From positions 1 through 34,561 of the forward strand of contig JAGXSS010000002.1 of the NCBI GenBank assembly GCA_018334055.1: DNA of 34,561 nt, written 5' to 3'. Below, in pieces: positions 16,875 to 24,715 of this stretch. This DNA comes from Peptococcaceae bacterium (GTDB taxonomy: Bacteria; Bacillota; UBA994). The notes under the pieces are model-generated. The model saw nothing but the letters and a program-made list of their open reading frames with translations. It searched no databases and was not told the origin of the DNA. How positions within the stretch are numbered: the stretch's first letter is position 1; the number at the start of each line of letters is the position of its first letter. Both the position numbers and the translations under genes were made by a program.

Positions 16875-18596
16875 TTGCTACTACATGCTATCTCCCACCG
16901 ACCCGGCACAAGCAATGCCTATACCGTTTCCCACAGATATGCAGAGCTACGCCTACGCACAGGTCCTGACATCCAGAGAGTCAGTGTGGTCTACGGTGAT
17001 AAATATGACTGGGAGCATACCCGCAACAAAGTCGCCATGCGCCCTATGGGCAGCGACGATCTGTTTCTTTACTGGCGGACTACGGTGCACTGCCCTGTAC
17101 GCCGTCTGCGCTATTGTTTTTTCATTGAGACGAAAGATGAAAGTGTTTGGTTAACTGAAGAAGGCTTGCGCGTCGCAGCTGGCGAAAATCCCCAAGGACT
17201 ATTCGATTTTCCATGGCTACACCAGAGTGACGGCTTAGAGATTCCCGATTGGATTAGAGATGCGGTTTTTTATCAGATCTTTCCTGATCGCTTTGCCAAT
17301 GGTGATCCCTCGAATGATCCTGAAGACTTAACACCTTGGCATGAACAGCCTACCTCTCACTCCCTCCATGGCGGCGACCTCGAAGGCATCGCCCAAAAAT
17401 TGGACTACCTTTGCGATCTTGGGATCAACACCATCTACCTTACTCCCATTTTTTACGCTCCAAGCAACCATAAGTACGATACTATCGATTACTTCTCGAT
17501 TGACCCACATTTTGGGAGCATTGAAACACTGCAGAAACTCGTATCCCTCTGTCACCAGCGAGGGATACGAGTTGTCCTAGACGCTGTTTTCAACCATATC
17601 GGCTGGCAAAGCCCCCAATTCCAGGACGCAGTACTGCGCGGAGCCGAATCATCCTATTACAATTGGTTTCACTTTCATGATCTACCCTCCGGCACTAGGC
17701 CTCGTCCTACATACGACACCTTTGCCTATGCACCTTCAATGCCAAAGTTAAACACTCAAAACAAAGAGGTGCAAGAATATCTTCTTAATGTAGCCACTTA
17801 TTGGATTGAAGTCGCCGACATTGATGGCTGGCGCTTCGATGTAGCCGATGAGGTCGACCACGAATTCTGGCGCAAATTAAGGCATAGAGTGCGGGCAGTG
17901 AAACCCACGGCCTATATCTTAGGCGAAATTGTACACCAAGCTGAGCCATGGCTACGGGGGGACCAGTTTGATGGAGTTATGAATTATCCTCTCACCGAAG
18001 CACTTACTGCCTGGCTCACCGGCAAGGGCAGTGCGGCCAGCTTTGCCAACAGAATAACCCAGTTGCACTTTGATTACAGCCGCCCAGCACTAGAGGGTTG
18101 CCTCAACCTCTTAGATAGCCACGATACCCCCCGCTTGCTCAGCCAGTTAGGGGGAAACCGACCATTGCTTAAGTTAGCCGCCGTGATATTACTAACGTTA
18201 CCAGGAGCACCATGCATTTACTACGGAGATGAAGTCGGCATGGAAGGCGGTCCCGACCCTGATTGTCGGCGCGCTATGATCTGGGATACCGCCAGCTGGG
18301 ACTTAAATTTGCTCAGTTGGTACAAACAATTGATAGCGCTTCGCTTGAAGCACCGCGCCCTTCGCCGAGGAGATTTGGCAGTTGTGACTTTGGGAGAACA
18401 TCTTTTAGGATGGTCGCGCCAGGAAGAGAACGGCGACGAACTGTTAGTGCTTATAAACAGAGGAGCCGAACCGGCTCCTCTGACAACAGCTATTCCTGAC
18501 GGACAGTGGTTCGACCTACTTACTGGCACAATTTACCAAGCGCACCACGAGATTCCTCCATCATGCGCCCTAATCATGCAGCGCCTGACAACGTAA
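16875..18596 (+). CDS. Cytosolic neopullulanase/maltogenic amylase-type GH13 enzyme
   Basis: Acts on imported maltodextrins, possibly also on alpha-1,6 branches or cyclodextrins. I chose TTG at 16875 (573 aa): AAGGGGGG lies nine bases upstream and the family-like start LLLHAISHRP...AYTVSHRYAELRLR follows at once. The frame is open back to an ATG at 16731, but that region overlaps operator O2 and the promoter. Residues 1 to about 110 resemble the CBM34-type N-domain, then the barrel follows: DAVFYQIFPDRFANGD near 129-144, HGGDLEGIAQKLDYL, VVLDAVFNH, GWRFDVADE with nucleophile Asp322, ILGEI with acid/base Glu351, and LLDSHDTPR with Asp417. No signal peptide. It is divergent from the regulator and tail to tail with dctM, 18 bp apart. 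Confidence 0.9.
   Translation: MLLHAISHRPGTSNAYTVSHRYAELRLRTGPDIQRVSVVYGDKYDWEHTRNKVAMRPMGSDDLFLYWRTTVHCPVRRLRYCFFIETKDESVWLTEEGLRVAAGENPQGLFDFPWLHQSDGLEIPDWIRDAVFYQIFPDRFANGDPSNDPEDLTPWHEQPTSHSLHGGDLEGIAQKLDYLCDLGINTIYLTPIFYAPSNHKYDTIDYFSIDPHFGSIETLQKLVSLCHQRGIRVVLDAVFNHIGWQSPQFQDAVLRGAESSYYNWFHFHDLPSGTRPRPTYDTFAYAPSMPKLNTQNKEVQEYLLNVATYWIEVADIDGWRFDVADEVDHEFWRKLRHRVRAVKPTAYILGEIVHQAEPWLRGDQFDGVMNYPLTEALTAWLTGKGSAASFANRITQLHFDYSRPALEGCLNLLDSHDTPRLLSQLGGNRPLLKLAAVILLTLPGAPCIYYGDEVGMEGGPDPDCRRAMIWDTASWDLNLLSWYKQLIALRLKHRALRRGDLAVVTLGEHLLGWSRQEENGDELLVLINRGAEPAPLTTAIPDGQWFDLLTGTIYQAHHEIPPSCALIMQRLTT
17536..17573. repeat. Perfect 14-bp inverted repeat inside the GH13 gene
   Basis: AACTCGTATCCCTC (17536-17549) and its exact reverse complement (17560-17573) flank a 10-base loop. 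It lies in the codons for KLVSLCHQRGIRVV. No T-run follows, so it is not an ordinary terminator. Confidence 0.7.
18458..18482 (-). terminator. Perfect hairpin within the 3' end of the GH13 gene, possible terminator for the TRAP operon
   Basis: CAGAGGAGCCG (18458-18468), three-base loop, then the exact complement (18472-18482). Read on the minus strand it is followed by TTTATAAG and lies 133 bp past the dctM stop codon, so it could terminate the TRAP operon while lying inside the convergent gene. The T-run is weak. Confidence 0.4.
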
Positions 18597-18614
18597 TCAG
18601 TGCGCCGACGAAGA

Positions 18615-19940
18615 CTAGCGGCCCAAAAGACGCGGCAACCAAAGAACAATCTCCGGGAAGATAATAATCATAAGGAGGCCCAGTGCCTGTAAGGTGATGA
18701 AAGGCCAAACTCCCCGGTAGATATCGCCCAATGTAACTTCCGGAGGGGCCACCTGTTTTAGGTAGAAAATCGAATAGGCAAATGGCGGTGTCAAGAGAGA
18801 CATCTGCAGATTAACGGCGACAAGCAAGCCAAACCAGAGCGGGTCAAAGCCCAGAGCCGCCGCAATGGGTGTAAAGATGGGGATGACAATCATCAAAATG
18901 CCCACCCAACAAAGCAGCTTGCCCAGTAAAAATAACAAGAGCATCATCATAAACAAGACAACGGCTGGACTTCCCCCTGCCAAAGATAGCATCGCATCCT
19001 TGGCGACCACTCCCCCCCCAAGGGCGAGAAATACTGCGGTAAACATACTGGCTCCCACTACCAGCCAGAGTATAGTTGATGAAATCTGGAGCGTGTGCCT
19101 CGCCGCTTCCTGTAATGAACGAAAATTGAGCCTGCCCGCTGCTAGCGCCAGTATAGCCGCGCCCAGTGAGCCGGCGGCGGCGGCTTCAACGGGAGCTGCG
19201 ACACCGAGAAAAATTGTCCCCAGCACTGCGGCAATCAAAAAGGCAGGCGGAACAAGGGACACGAGGAGGTCGCGCGTAAAAGTGACTGGGTTAATCGCTT
19301 GACGCTCTTCGAGCGGTATAGGGGGTCCAAGTTCTGGTCTCAGATAGCACCTAATGGCCACATAGGCGATGTAAAATGCCGCAAGCAACAGCCCAGGGCC
19401 GACCGCTCCTGCAAAGAGAGAAATAATGGGGACACCTGCGGCTAAACCATAGAGAATCAGCATGTTGCTCGGCGGAATGAGGATGCCAAGACTGCCCCCG
19501 GCACATATGATGCCTGCAGCGAGAGGCTTATTGTAACCCGCCTTCAACATACTTGGCAAGGCCAGGGTGGCCATCATGACGATGGAAGCCCCGATAATGC
19601 CTGTTGTCGCCGCCAAGACTGTAGCTAAAATAATGGCCACGATTCCTAACCCACCCCTTACTGAACCTAGCAAAATGCGCAGATTCGTGAACAAGCGGTC
19701 CGCTACACCAGAGGCCTCCATCATGCACCCCATAAAGACAAAGAGTGGCAAGGCAATCAAGACGTCGCTGCTCATCACCCCAAAAATTGCGGAAAGCAGA
19801 ACATGCACTGCCCGATTGCCCCACATAGCCAGCCCAAAGGACAGGCCCAGCCCGCCTAACACCGAAGCGACCGGTATGCCCACGCCGATTCCCGCTAGAA
19901 GCAAGATAAACATTGCAGCAACCATCAATTCCGGACTCAT
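18615..19940 (-). CDS. dctM: TRAP transporter large permease, DctM
   Basis: Large membrane subunit of a sodium-driven TRAP importer for organic acids. 441 aa, normal length, with about 12 membrane segments. Typical motifs: ALPLFVFMGCMMEASGVADRL near 63-83, GGLGIVAIILATVLAATTGIIGAS near 95-118, and GGSLGILIPPSNMLILYG near 147-164. The start overlaps the end of dctQ by four bases (ATGA, 19937-19940). It ends 18 bp from the convergent GH13 gene. Confidence 0.94.
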   Translation of the reverse strand: MSPELMVAAMFILLLAGIGVGIPVASVLGGLGLSFGLAMWGNRAVHVLLSAIFGVMSSDVLIALPLFVFMGCMMEASGVADRLFTNLRILLGSVRGGLGIVAIILATVLAATTGIIGASIVMMATLALPSMLKAGYNKPLAAGIICAGGSLGILIPPSNMLILYGLAAGVPIISLFAGAVGPGLLLAAFYIAYVAIRCYLRPELGPPIPLEERQAINPVTFTRDLLVSLVPPAFLIAAVLGTIFLGVAAPVEAAAAGSLGAAILALAAGRLNFRSLQEAARHTLQISSTILWLVVGASMFTAVFLALGGGVVAKDAMLSLAGGSPAVVLFMMMLLLFLLGKLLCWVGILMIVIPIFTPIAAALGFDPLWFGLLVAVNLQMSLLTPPFAYSIFYLKQVAPPEVTLGDIYRGVWPFITLQALGLLMIIIFPEIVLWLPRLLGR

Positions 19941-20467
19941 ACCTCACCTGCCTTCGTCAGCTTCTCCACTGCCCCGATAAGTCCGATTATCGCCTGCGTC
20001 CCCAACATGAATAGAGTCACTGGGATGACAGAACGCAGTGGCCACATCAGCGGCCTCCAAACCGTCATAGCAGAGGTTTCACCGATACGCATAGACCACA
20101 TGACTGCCCGCACTGACGGCATAAAAAGAGCTACCGCAATGGCAATCAAGATGAGATTGTGAATGAGATCTATGATAGCCCGTTGGGATGCCGACATTCC
20201 AAAGTTGTAGACCAAGTCTTCGCACGAAATGTGCATTCTTTTTCGGTAATAATGAGCGACCCCTAACATAAATGAAGTCGCAAATAACCATGTCGAGACA
20301 TCTCTCGCCCACTGCAAGGGGTTCAAAAAAACAAACCGCGCGACAATGTCGGCCACCATCACCAGTATCAGGGGATATATCAACCAAGAAACCAGTGACT
20401 CTATCGTGTTGTTCAACCAGTCGACTGAGCGTATGAAGAGCCGCTTTGCTTTGGTAGCTGCTTCCAC
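19937..20467 (-). CDS. dctQ: TRAP transporter small permease, DctQ
   Basis: 176 aa with four membrane segments, typical of DctQ. Family features include the LVMVADIVARFVFLNPLQWARDVS segment and AHYYRKRMHISCE with the positive loop. Ribosome site AGGAGGTAC lies before the start. It is coupled to dctM by the ATGA overlap and lies 139 bp after dctP. The gap holds no clear promoter or terminator. It lacks a catalytic role and anchors the transporter complex. Confidence 0.9.
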   Translation of the reverse strand: MEAATKAKRLFIRSVDWLNNTIESLVSWLIYPLILVMVADIVARFVFLNPLQWARDVSTWLFATSFMLGVAHYYRKRMHISCEDLVYNFGMSASQRAIIDLIHNLILIAIAVALFMPSVRAVMWSMRIGETSAMTVWRPLMWPLRSVIPVTLFMLGTQAIIGLIGAVEKLTKAGEV

Positions 20468-20606
20468 GTTGTACCTCCTACTGTTGCATTAAACAGACTA
20501 AAAATTATGGATTAGCTTTTAGGGGGCAGGAGAACACGCGCGACTCATACCCCCTGCTGCACTTCATCTCATGATGGCCACAATTACCCTAAGAACGCTC
20601 TATCTT

Positions 20607-21692
20607 CTACTGCCATGGATACAGAGCGCCACGGAATTGACGGAAGTCCCTGCGGAACTCTTTTTGCGAGTTCCATATTTTAGCAAACATTGGGTCCTTG
20701 GCAGCTTCTTCATCAAGTATCTGGTCTAAGGTCGTTCTAAATGCTAGATTCAACTCATCAGAAACAGGGACAAACGTAACGCCGGCGTCCTTCGCCCTCT
20801 GCACGGAGCCTTGGTCGAGACGCAAAAGCTCACCGTAGGCAGTAAGACTTAGGCGCAAAATACTGTTAGTCACCAGTATCTGCAGGTCTAGTGGGAGTTC
20901 CTTCCATCTGTCGGCGTTGATCAAAAGGTCATCAGTGATCATCGGGGCACGGGTTCCGGTCATGGCAAACTTAGCCGCCTCGTGAAAACCAACAGCTAGG
21001 TCCTGTGTCAGCGAGCCAAATTCACCAGCGTCGACGACCTTGGTCATCAAGGCGGGCGGGGTCTCTCCGCCAGGCAAGAAGGTAGCGGCTGCGCCGAGGC
21101 GAGTAAAAGTATCTAAAGAAAAGCCCGCCGCACGCACTTTAAGTCCTCGCAAATCGTTGACCGTTCTGATAGGCTTATGTGCCCATAAGAATATTTCTGG
21201 AGTAACGGGGATAGCGGGAGTCCAGTGTATGTTGTACCCCGCGTACATTTCTTTGATCATTGCCCATCCGCCATAATTGAAGAGCCAAGTGTTAAATTCT
21301 GCAGCGGTGAGCCCAGGCGTTTGTCCGCATGATAGGGCCAACTTAGGACTTATGCCGCGCCAGAAGGGCCCCCACATGATAGCCCCGTCAAGCGCTCCGT
21401 TGGTTACGGCAGTAAATGTTTCCATCAGAGGGAAAACAGTCCCCACAGGATGGACGACAATATTCAACCGCCCGCCAGAGGCTACCCCGACTTCTTTAGC
21501 CCATGCTTGGTAATACGGCAACATGGGGTGAGCAGATGGACCATGCATTTGGAGTGTCCAATTTATAACTGCCGCCTTAGGATCAGCTTCTCTTAGTCCC
21601 AAGACAGGGCCGGTTATCGGTCCCACCACATTGCCAGCGACAAAGGCGATAATGACTAAGACAATCCACAAAACCATCTGTTTGCTTTTCAA
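20607..21692 (-). CDS. dctP: TRAP transporter solute-binding protein, DctP (TakP-like)
   Basis: Extracytoplasmic receptor of the TRAP importer. 361 aa, TTG start with GGGGGGA five bases upstream. The N-terminus has an uncleaved-looking or weak signal segment (VLWIVLVIIAFVAGNVVGP) and no lipobox, so it may stay anchored. The family motif DLRGLKVRAAGFSLDTFTRLGAAATFLPGGETPPAL contains the Arg that binds a carboxylate in DctP proteins. The layout, with RAAG, LPGGE and VVDAGEFGSLTQD, resembles the TakP subgroup that binds 2-oxoacids or lactate. The substrate is therefore likely a small carboxylic acid, but this is not proven from sequence. Confidence 0.9.
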   Translation of the reverse strand: MKSKQMVLWIVLVIIAFVAGNVVGPITGPVLGLREADPKAAVINWTLQMHGPSAHPMLPYYQAWAKEVGVASGGRLNIVVHPVGTVFPLMETFTAVTNGALDGAIMWGPFWRGISPKLALSCGQTPGLTAAEFNTWLFNYGGWAMIKEMYAGYNIHWTPAIPVTPEIFLWAHKPIRTVNDLRGLKVRAAGFSLDTFTRLGAAATFLPGGETPPALMTKVVDAGEFGSLTQDLAVGFHEAAKFAMTGTRAPMITDDLLINADRWKELPLDLQILVTNSILRLSLTAYGELLRLDQGSVQRAKDAGVTFVPVSDELNLAFRTTLDQILDEEAAKDPMFAKIWNSQKEFRRDFRQFRGALYPWQ

Positions 21693-21801
21693 TGAAATCC
21701 CCCCTTTTCTATTGCCATGACTTCTCTTAGGTGTTCAAAATCCTCCCTCCTTATTTTTTGGTAAAACCGACTTTGTGCAGGGCAATCATGATGAAATTCT
21801 A

Positions 21802-21834
21802 AATATCGTGATGTGTTGATATTATCATAATATC
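21802..21834 (-). promoter_or_regulatory. Palindromic operator candidate overlapping the TRAP operon promoter
   Basis: GATATTATCATAATATC (21818-21834) is a perfect palindrome around a central base. An AATATC at 21802-21807 also pairs with GATATT at 21818-21823. On the minus strand a possible -35 TGGACT and -10 TATGAT, 18 bases apart, overlap the palindrome. A regulator binding here could control dctPQM; no regulator gene lies next to it. Confidence 0.4.
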
Positions 21835-21906
21835 CAGACTTTTAGGTAGTCCATTTTTGAATATTCCCTTTTTTATAGGCACTTCAAACTGCCGCGTTAA
21901 AGTCCC

Positions 21907-22002
21907 GAGCATTGTCTGCGTTCTATTTTCTGCTCGTCAGACTTAAAAGAGCCTCCGTAAACACGGAAGCTCTCGGTAAAAACGCAGACGGGGTTAATGC
22001 TC
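21907..22002 (-). ncRNA. Highly structured 96-bp element, possible RNA or 3' structure
   Basis: Outer arms GAGCATTGTCTGCGTT (21907-21922) and AACGCAGAC plus AATGCTC (21981-21989, 21996-22002) pair over 16 positions with a single six-base bulge. Inside are an 11-bp hairpin (21948-21973) and a four-pair hairpin (21929-21941), giving a three-way-junction layout. The only imperfect pair of the 11-bp hairpin is A-C on plus-strand RNA but a U-G wobble on minus-strand RNA, which favours minus-strand transcription. The inner hairpin is followed by TTTTAAG. It could be the 3' structure of the sigma/anti-sigma operon, a leader of the TRAP operon, or a mobile repeat. I do not recognise an RNA family. 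Confidence 0.5.
21945..21973 (-). terminator. Possible terminator of the sigma/anti-sigma operon
   Basis: On the minus strand AGAGCTTCCGT, loop GTTT, ACGGAGGCTCT, then TTTTAAG. It lies 80 bp beyond the anti-sigma stop codon. The T-run is short, and the hairpin is also part of the larger structure at 21907-22002. Confidence 0.5.
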
Positions 22003-22053
22003 AGCTCATTATCGACGCGGTTTTCTATCAGATAATACTGTAGATTTGAGCCC

Positions 22054-22569
22054 TCAGTGAGCTTGGCGTCTATACCAGAGCAAGACCACTGCGCCCCAAG
22101 CGACAAAAATAGTACCACCCAGAGAAGAAGATACAACCAGTAGAGGGGGTGGGGTTTGGTCTTCTTCTATGGCACTAGCGCTCGAAAACACGCGGGGCGC
22201 TACTTGCGTCTCCATCAGGGCGTCCTCAGGGGAGGCCTTTTGACCCAAGAAGTGGCCGGGCCACATATTAATGCTCGCTACCGTTACGACGATGGCCGCA
22301 GCCACAGGCACCAGGCGTGGCACAAAGAACTTCCATGGATTCTTTGGAGCAACTTGCCTGACCGCTGCCAAAATCCGGTGCTTGAGCACGGCCGGAGGGT
22401 AAACCTGGGGCAAAGCAACGAGCGCCCGCTGGTCGAGGGTGATCTCTGCGATTAGCTGGCGACAATCAGCACAAGTATCCCGATGCGCTCGCCATTCTTC
22501 CTCAGTATGAGGGGGCAGCAACCCATCTAAAATGTCGCAAAGATTGTCTTTAACCCAATTGCAATTCAT
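22054..22569 (-). CDS. Membrane anti-sigma factor with zinc-finger domain
   Basis: Probably binds and inhibits the ECF sigma factor encoded just upstream. 171 aa. The cytosolic N-terminus has a zinc-binding anti-sigma motif, HRDTCADC (H-x3-C-x2-C), near residues 29-36. A membrane helix lies near 83-105 (FFVPRLVPVAAAIVVTVAS) and a second one near the C-terminus (about 143-165), ending LLWYRRQAH. GGGGAGG lies eight bases before the ATG, and the sigma gene stops four bases upstream. The short region between the helices would be outside the membrane; no sensor domain is recognisable. Confidence 0.88.
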   Translation of the reverse strand: MNCNWVKDNLCDILDGLLPPHTEEEWRAHRDTCADCRQLIAEITLDQRALVALPQVYPPAVLKHRILAAVRQVAPKNPWKFFVPRLVPVAAAIVVTVASINMWPGHFLGQKASPEDALMETQVAPRVFSSASAIEEDQTPPPLLVVSSSLGGTIFVAWGAVVLLWYRRQAH

Positions 22570-22573
22570 GGTG

Positions 22574-23206
22574 CTACCCTCCCCTTTGTACTTTTAGACG
22601 TTCGGTAGTCTTACCTTGTTCCGCAACAATCAGCTTTTCTCGCAGTGCTATCCGGGCACGACTCAACCGCGACTTCACGGTACCGATGTTAAGAGCGAGT
22701 ATTTGAGCCATTTCTTCGTATGCCAGGCCCTCGATGTCCCTCATGATGAGCACTATTCTGTGCTCACTGGTGACCATCCCGAGTGCCTGCTCTATTTCGG
22801 CAATGCGCTCCATGCGCAACAACTGTTCCTCGGGCGTGTCCTCTCGTTTGCCACTTAGTTCTAAAACATGAACATGTTCACCCTCGTCCGTGCTCAACAA
22901 AGCATCGGTACTGAACCCTATTTTGGGGCGGCGCTGACGCTTACGCAACTCATCAATGACGACATTGTTCACAATGCGGTGTATCCAGGTGCCAAGAGAA
23001 CTGTCACCTTTAAAGCTCTTTAGAGCGCGGAAAACACGAACAAAGCTTTCTTGAGTGAGGTCCAGACTATCTTCGCGGTCGCCAGTCATGCGGAAAGCGA
23101 CGTTGTACACTCTTTGCTGATATTTTTCTACAATAGCAGCAAAAGCTTCGGCATCTCCACCGAGGCTCTTACGGACTAATTCTAATTCATCGGCATTAGA
23201 GCGCAT
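22574..23206 (-). CDS. ECF-type RNA polymerase sigma factor
   Basis: 210 aa with sigma region 2 (AFAAIVEKYQQRVYNVAFRM, DLTQESFVRVFRALKSF, GTWIHRIVNNVVIDELRKR) and region 4 (IVLIMRDIEGLAYEEMAQIL, then NIGTVKSRLSRARIALREKL). This is the SigW/RpoE-like layout. Between the regions is an acidic linker (about 98-125). It is followed after four bases by a zinc-finger anti-sigma gene. The expected role is a response to envelope stress. The regulon cannot be told from here; the adjacent L,D-transpeptidase gene, which ends upstream of it, is a plausible but untested member. Confidence 0.93.
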   Translation of the reverse strand: MRSNADELELVRKSLGGDAEAFAAIVEKYQQRVYNVAFRMTGDREDSLDLTQESFVRVFRALKSFKGDSSLGTWIHRIVNNVVIDELRKRQRRPKIGFSTDALLSTDEGEHVHVLELSGKREDTPEEQLLRMERIAEIEQALGMVTSEHRIVLIMRDIEGLAYEEMAQILALNIGTVKSRLSRARIALREKLIVAEQGKTTERLKVQRGG

Positions 23207-23271
23207 TACATGTCACGCCTCCTCAATCCCCCTTGATATAGACGCTGTAGCTAGGATGAAGTTCCTCTTAG

Positions 23272-23280
23272 ATTATATCA
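23272..23280 (-). promoter_or_regulatory. Extended -10 promoter of the sigma/anti-sigma operon
   Basis: TGATATAAT on the minus strand is a perfect extended -10 (TGnTATAAT), 66 bp before the sigma start codon. It lies directly after the T-run of the upstream terminator. No good -35 is seen, as expected for this promoter type. It indicates transcription by the housekeeping sigma factor. Confidence 0.65.
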
Positions 23281-23288
23281 GCCTTTAA

Positions 23289-23321
23289 GAAAAAAAGGCA
23301 TCAGAGGCGCACTCTGATGCC
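23289..23321 (-). terminator. Intrinsic terminator of the L,D-transpeptidase gene
   Basis: On the minus strand GGCATCAGAG, loop TGCGC, CTCTGATGCC, then seven T. Perfect ten-pair stem, 27 bp after the stop codon of the gene at 23348. Confidence 0.95.
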
Positions 23322-23347
23322 CGGAGATAATGGCCATGGGTAATTAC

Positions 23348-24715
23348 TTAACGCCGTTGACTTATAGCGATTAGGCCGCTTGCTGCTTCCCAGGAGACGG
23401 TGAGCGGCAAGCGTCTTATTTCTCGCAGACAGAGAAATGTCTGCGAGCCAATGGTCATCCCGACCAGAGCTACTCCCCCCACGTGTATTCTGCCATTTGC
23501 GCCAAGGGTAAACACGAGCCCCAAAGACGAGCCCAACGCCGCCATCTCCACCATTGGGCCATGCTCTGAGTGCCAGAAAATGTTGTTGTAGCCTACGAAA
23601 GTTCCATCGACAACCAAACGCAAGACCGAAAAATCTAGCGTGTTGCGAAGAGCGTCGAAAAAGTACCCTCTCCCAGCCACCTCCTCGATTATCCGCGCCG
23701 CCAAAAAGACCCTTGCCCCGACCTGTTGCAGCTCTTCAGCTACAAGCCTTCTTTCACCGAGGAAGTTCTCGCCATCCCTATGCTGATAACTGACACCAAG
23801 CATCTTTTCCATAGCCTGCATCGGCAAGAAGAATTGCCCGTCGATATTTAGTGCCCCTACGGCTACTAAGGAGTGGTTATTTTGCACTGAAGGGTTGCCA
23901 CTGAGGATATGCGAGCCAGCGAACGGCTGCTGCAAGAGCTGTTCTAGCCACCTATTAAGAGGGACCGCAACGCGCGCGGCGGCGGCACTTAGCGCCGAGT
24001 TCCAATCCGGTATGCGACGATAGACATCGAAATTTACCTCCAAGAAAGCTTCCCCCGTAGTCGGGTCAATGAGCTCGCGAATGGGTTCATAGAGAATGGT
24101 CACGGGGACGCGCCTACCCCTTGGCAATCTATCAAACAGCCTCTCAATATCGCTGTTCCTCATGCGCATGCACCCTAGGGAAACTGGCGTGCCGATAGAG
24201 GAAGGGGCATTGGTGCCATGTATACCATAGCCGTTGTGGTAGGGTATCTCTACTACCTGTCCTGCTCTCACCGGTGTTCCAGAGCGCAGATTGTTCGCCC
24301 GGAAAATTTCGTTCACCGTCGTACCGTACTGCCTAGCCAAGGCCTCCCAAGTCTGGCGGCCCGTTAAAACCACCCTATCAATTTTCATGAGCCCGAGCCA
24401 CCTAGTTCCGAGCGGATTACTCGGTCCGGGAGGCACAAGTTGCCTCGTGCGTGGGTTTCGCCAAGTAGGGTGACTAACCATCTGGAATATCTCAAAACGC
24501 CGCACATCGCTTGACGCTGGCGTAGGAGTGCGGATGTGACCAATGGAGATGTCATATATTCCCACTCTGTCCTGTCCGATGTAGTGGTAAAGCCGGTAGG
24601 CGGGCAAATTGATGATGATGCTATGAGTTAAGGGCTGTGCCCGCGCTGCACCCCCAAGATGAACAACCAACAGCACAACGACCCAGGCCATTGCCACTAT
24701 ACGCCAGCGCAACAT
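23348..24715 (-). CDS. L,D-transpeptidase with LysM inside the YkuD domain
   Basis: Probably cross-links or modifies peptidoglycan outside the cell. 455 aa: signal peptide 1-26 (ending ARA), YkuD part one about 30-115 (SIIINLPAYRLYHY, NPLGTRWLGL), LysM about 118-158 (TWEALARQYGTTVNEIFRANN, then VRAGQVVEIPY), and YkuD part two about 162-215 with the catalytic motif HGTNAPSSIGTPVSLGCMRM (His166, Cys182, Arg184). The C-terminal half (about 275-455) has degenerate copper-amine-oxidase-N-like segments (NIDGQFFLPMQAMEKMLGV; VDGTFVGYNN...MVEMAALGSSLGLVF), probably for wall binding. GGAGG lies eight bases before the ATG. Terminator follows. A LysM placed between the substrate strand and the catalytic loop is uncommon. 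Confidence 0.9.
   Translation of the reverse strand: MLRWRIVAMAWVVVLLVVHLGGAARAQPLTHSIIINLPAYRLYHYIGQDRVGIYDISIGHIRTPTPASSDVRRFEIFQMVSHPTWRNPRTRQLVPPGPSNPLGTRWLGLMKIDRVVLTGRQTWEALARQYGTTVNEIFRANNLRSGTPVRAGQVVEIPYHNGYGIHGTNAPSSIGTPVSLGCMRMRNSDIERLFDRLPRGRRVPVTILYEPIRELIDPTTGEAFLEVNFDVYRRIPDWNSALSAAAARVAVPLNRWLEQLLQQPFAGSHILSGNPSVQNNHSLVAVGALNIDGQFFLPMQAMEKMLGVSYQHRDGENFLGERRLVAEELQQVGARVFLAARIIEEVAGRGYFFDALRNTLDFSVLRLVVDGTFVGYNNIFWHSEHGPMVEMAALGSSLGLVFTLGANGRIHVGGVALVGMTIGSQTFLCLREIRRLPLTVSWEAASGLIAISQRR

Larger units (their letters stand above)
21693..22053. other. Non-coding gap upstream of the TRAP operon
   Basis: 361 bp between the anti-sigma stop and the dctP start. It holds the structured element at 21907-22002, a promoter candidate and palindromes at 21802-21834, and the dctP ribosome site. 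A 79-codon frame here is probably not a gene. Confidence 0.7.

Noticed and set aside
21897-22136. 79-codon minus frame with a hydrophobic start
   Set aside because: Its start is an out-of-frame reading of the anti-sigma membrane helix, and its end is the palindromic element at 21907-22002. No ribosome site was seen.
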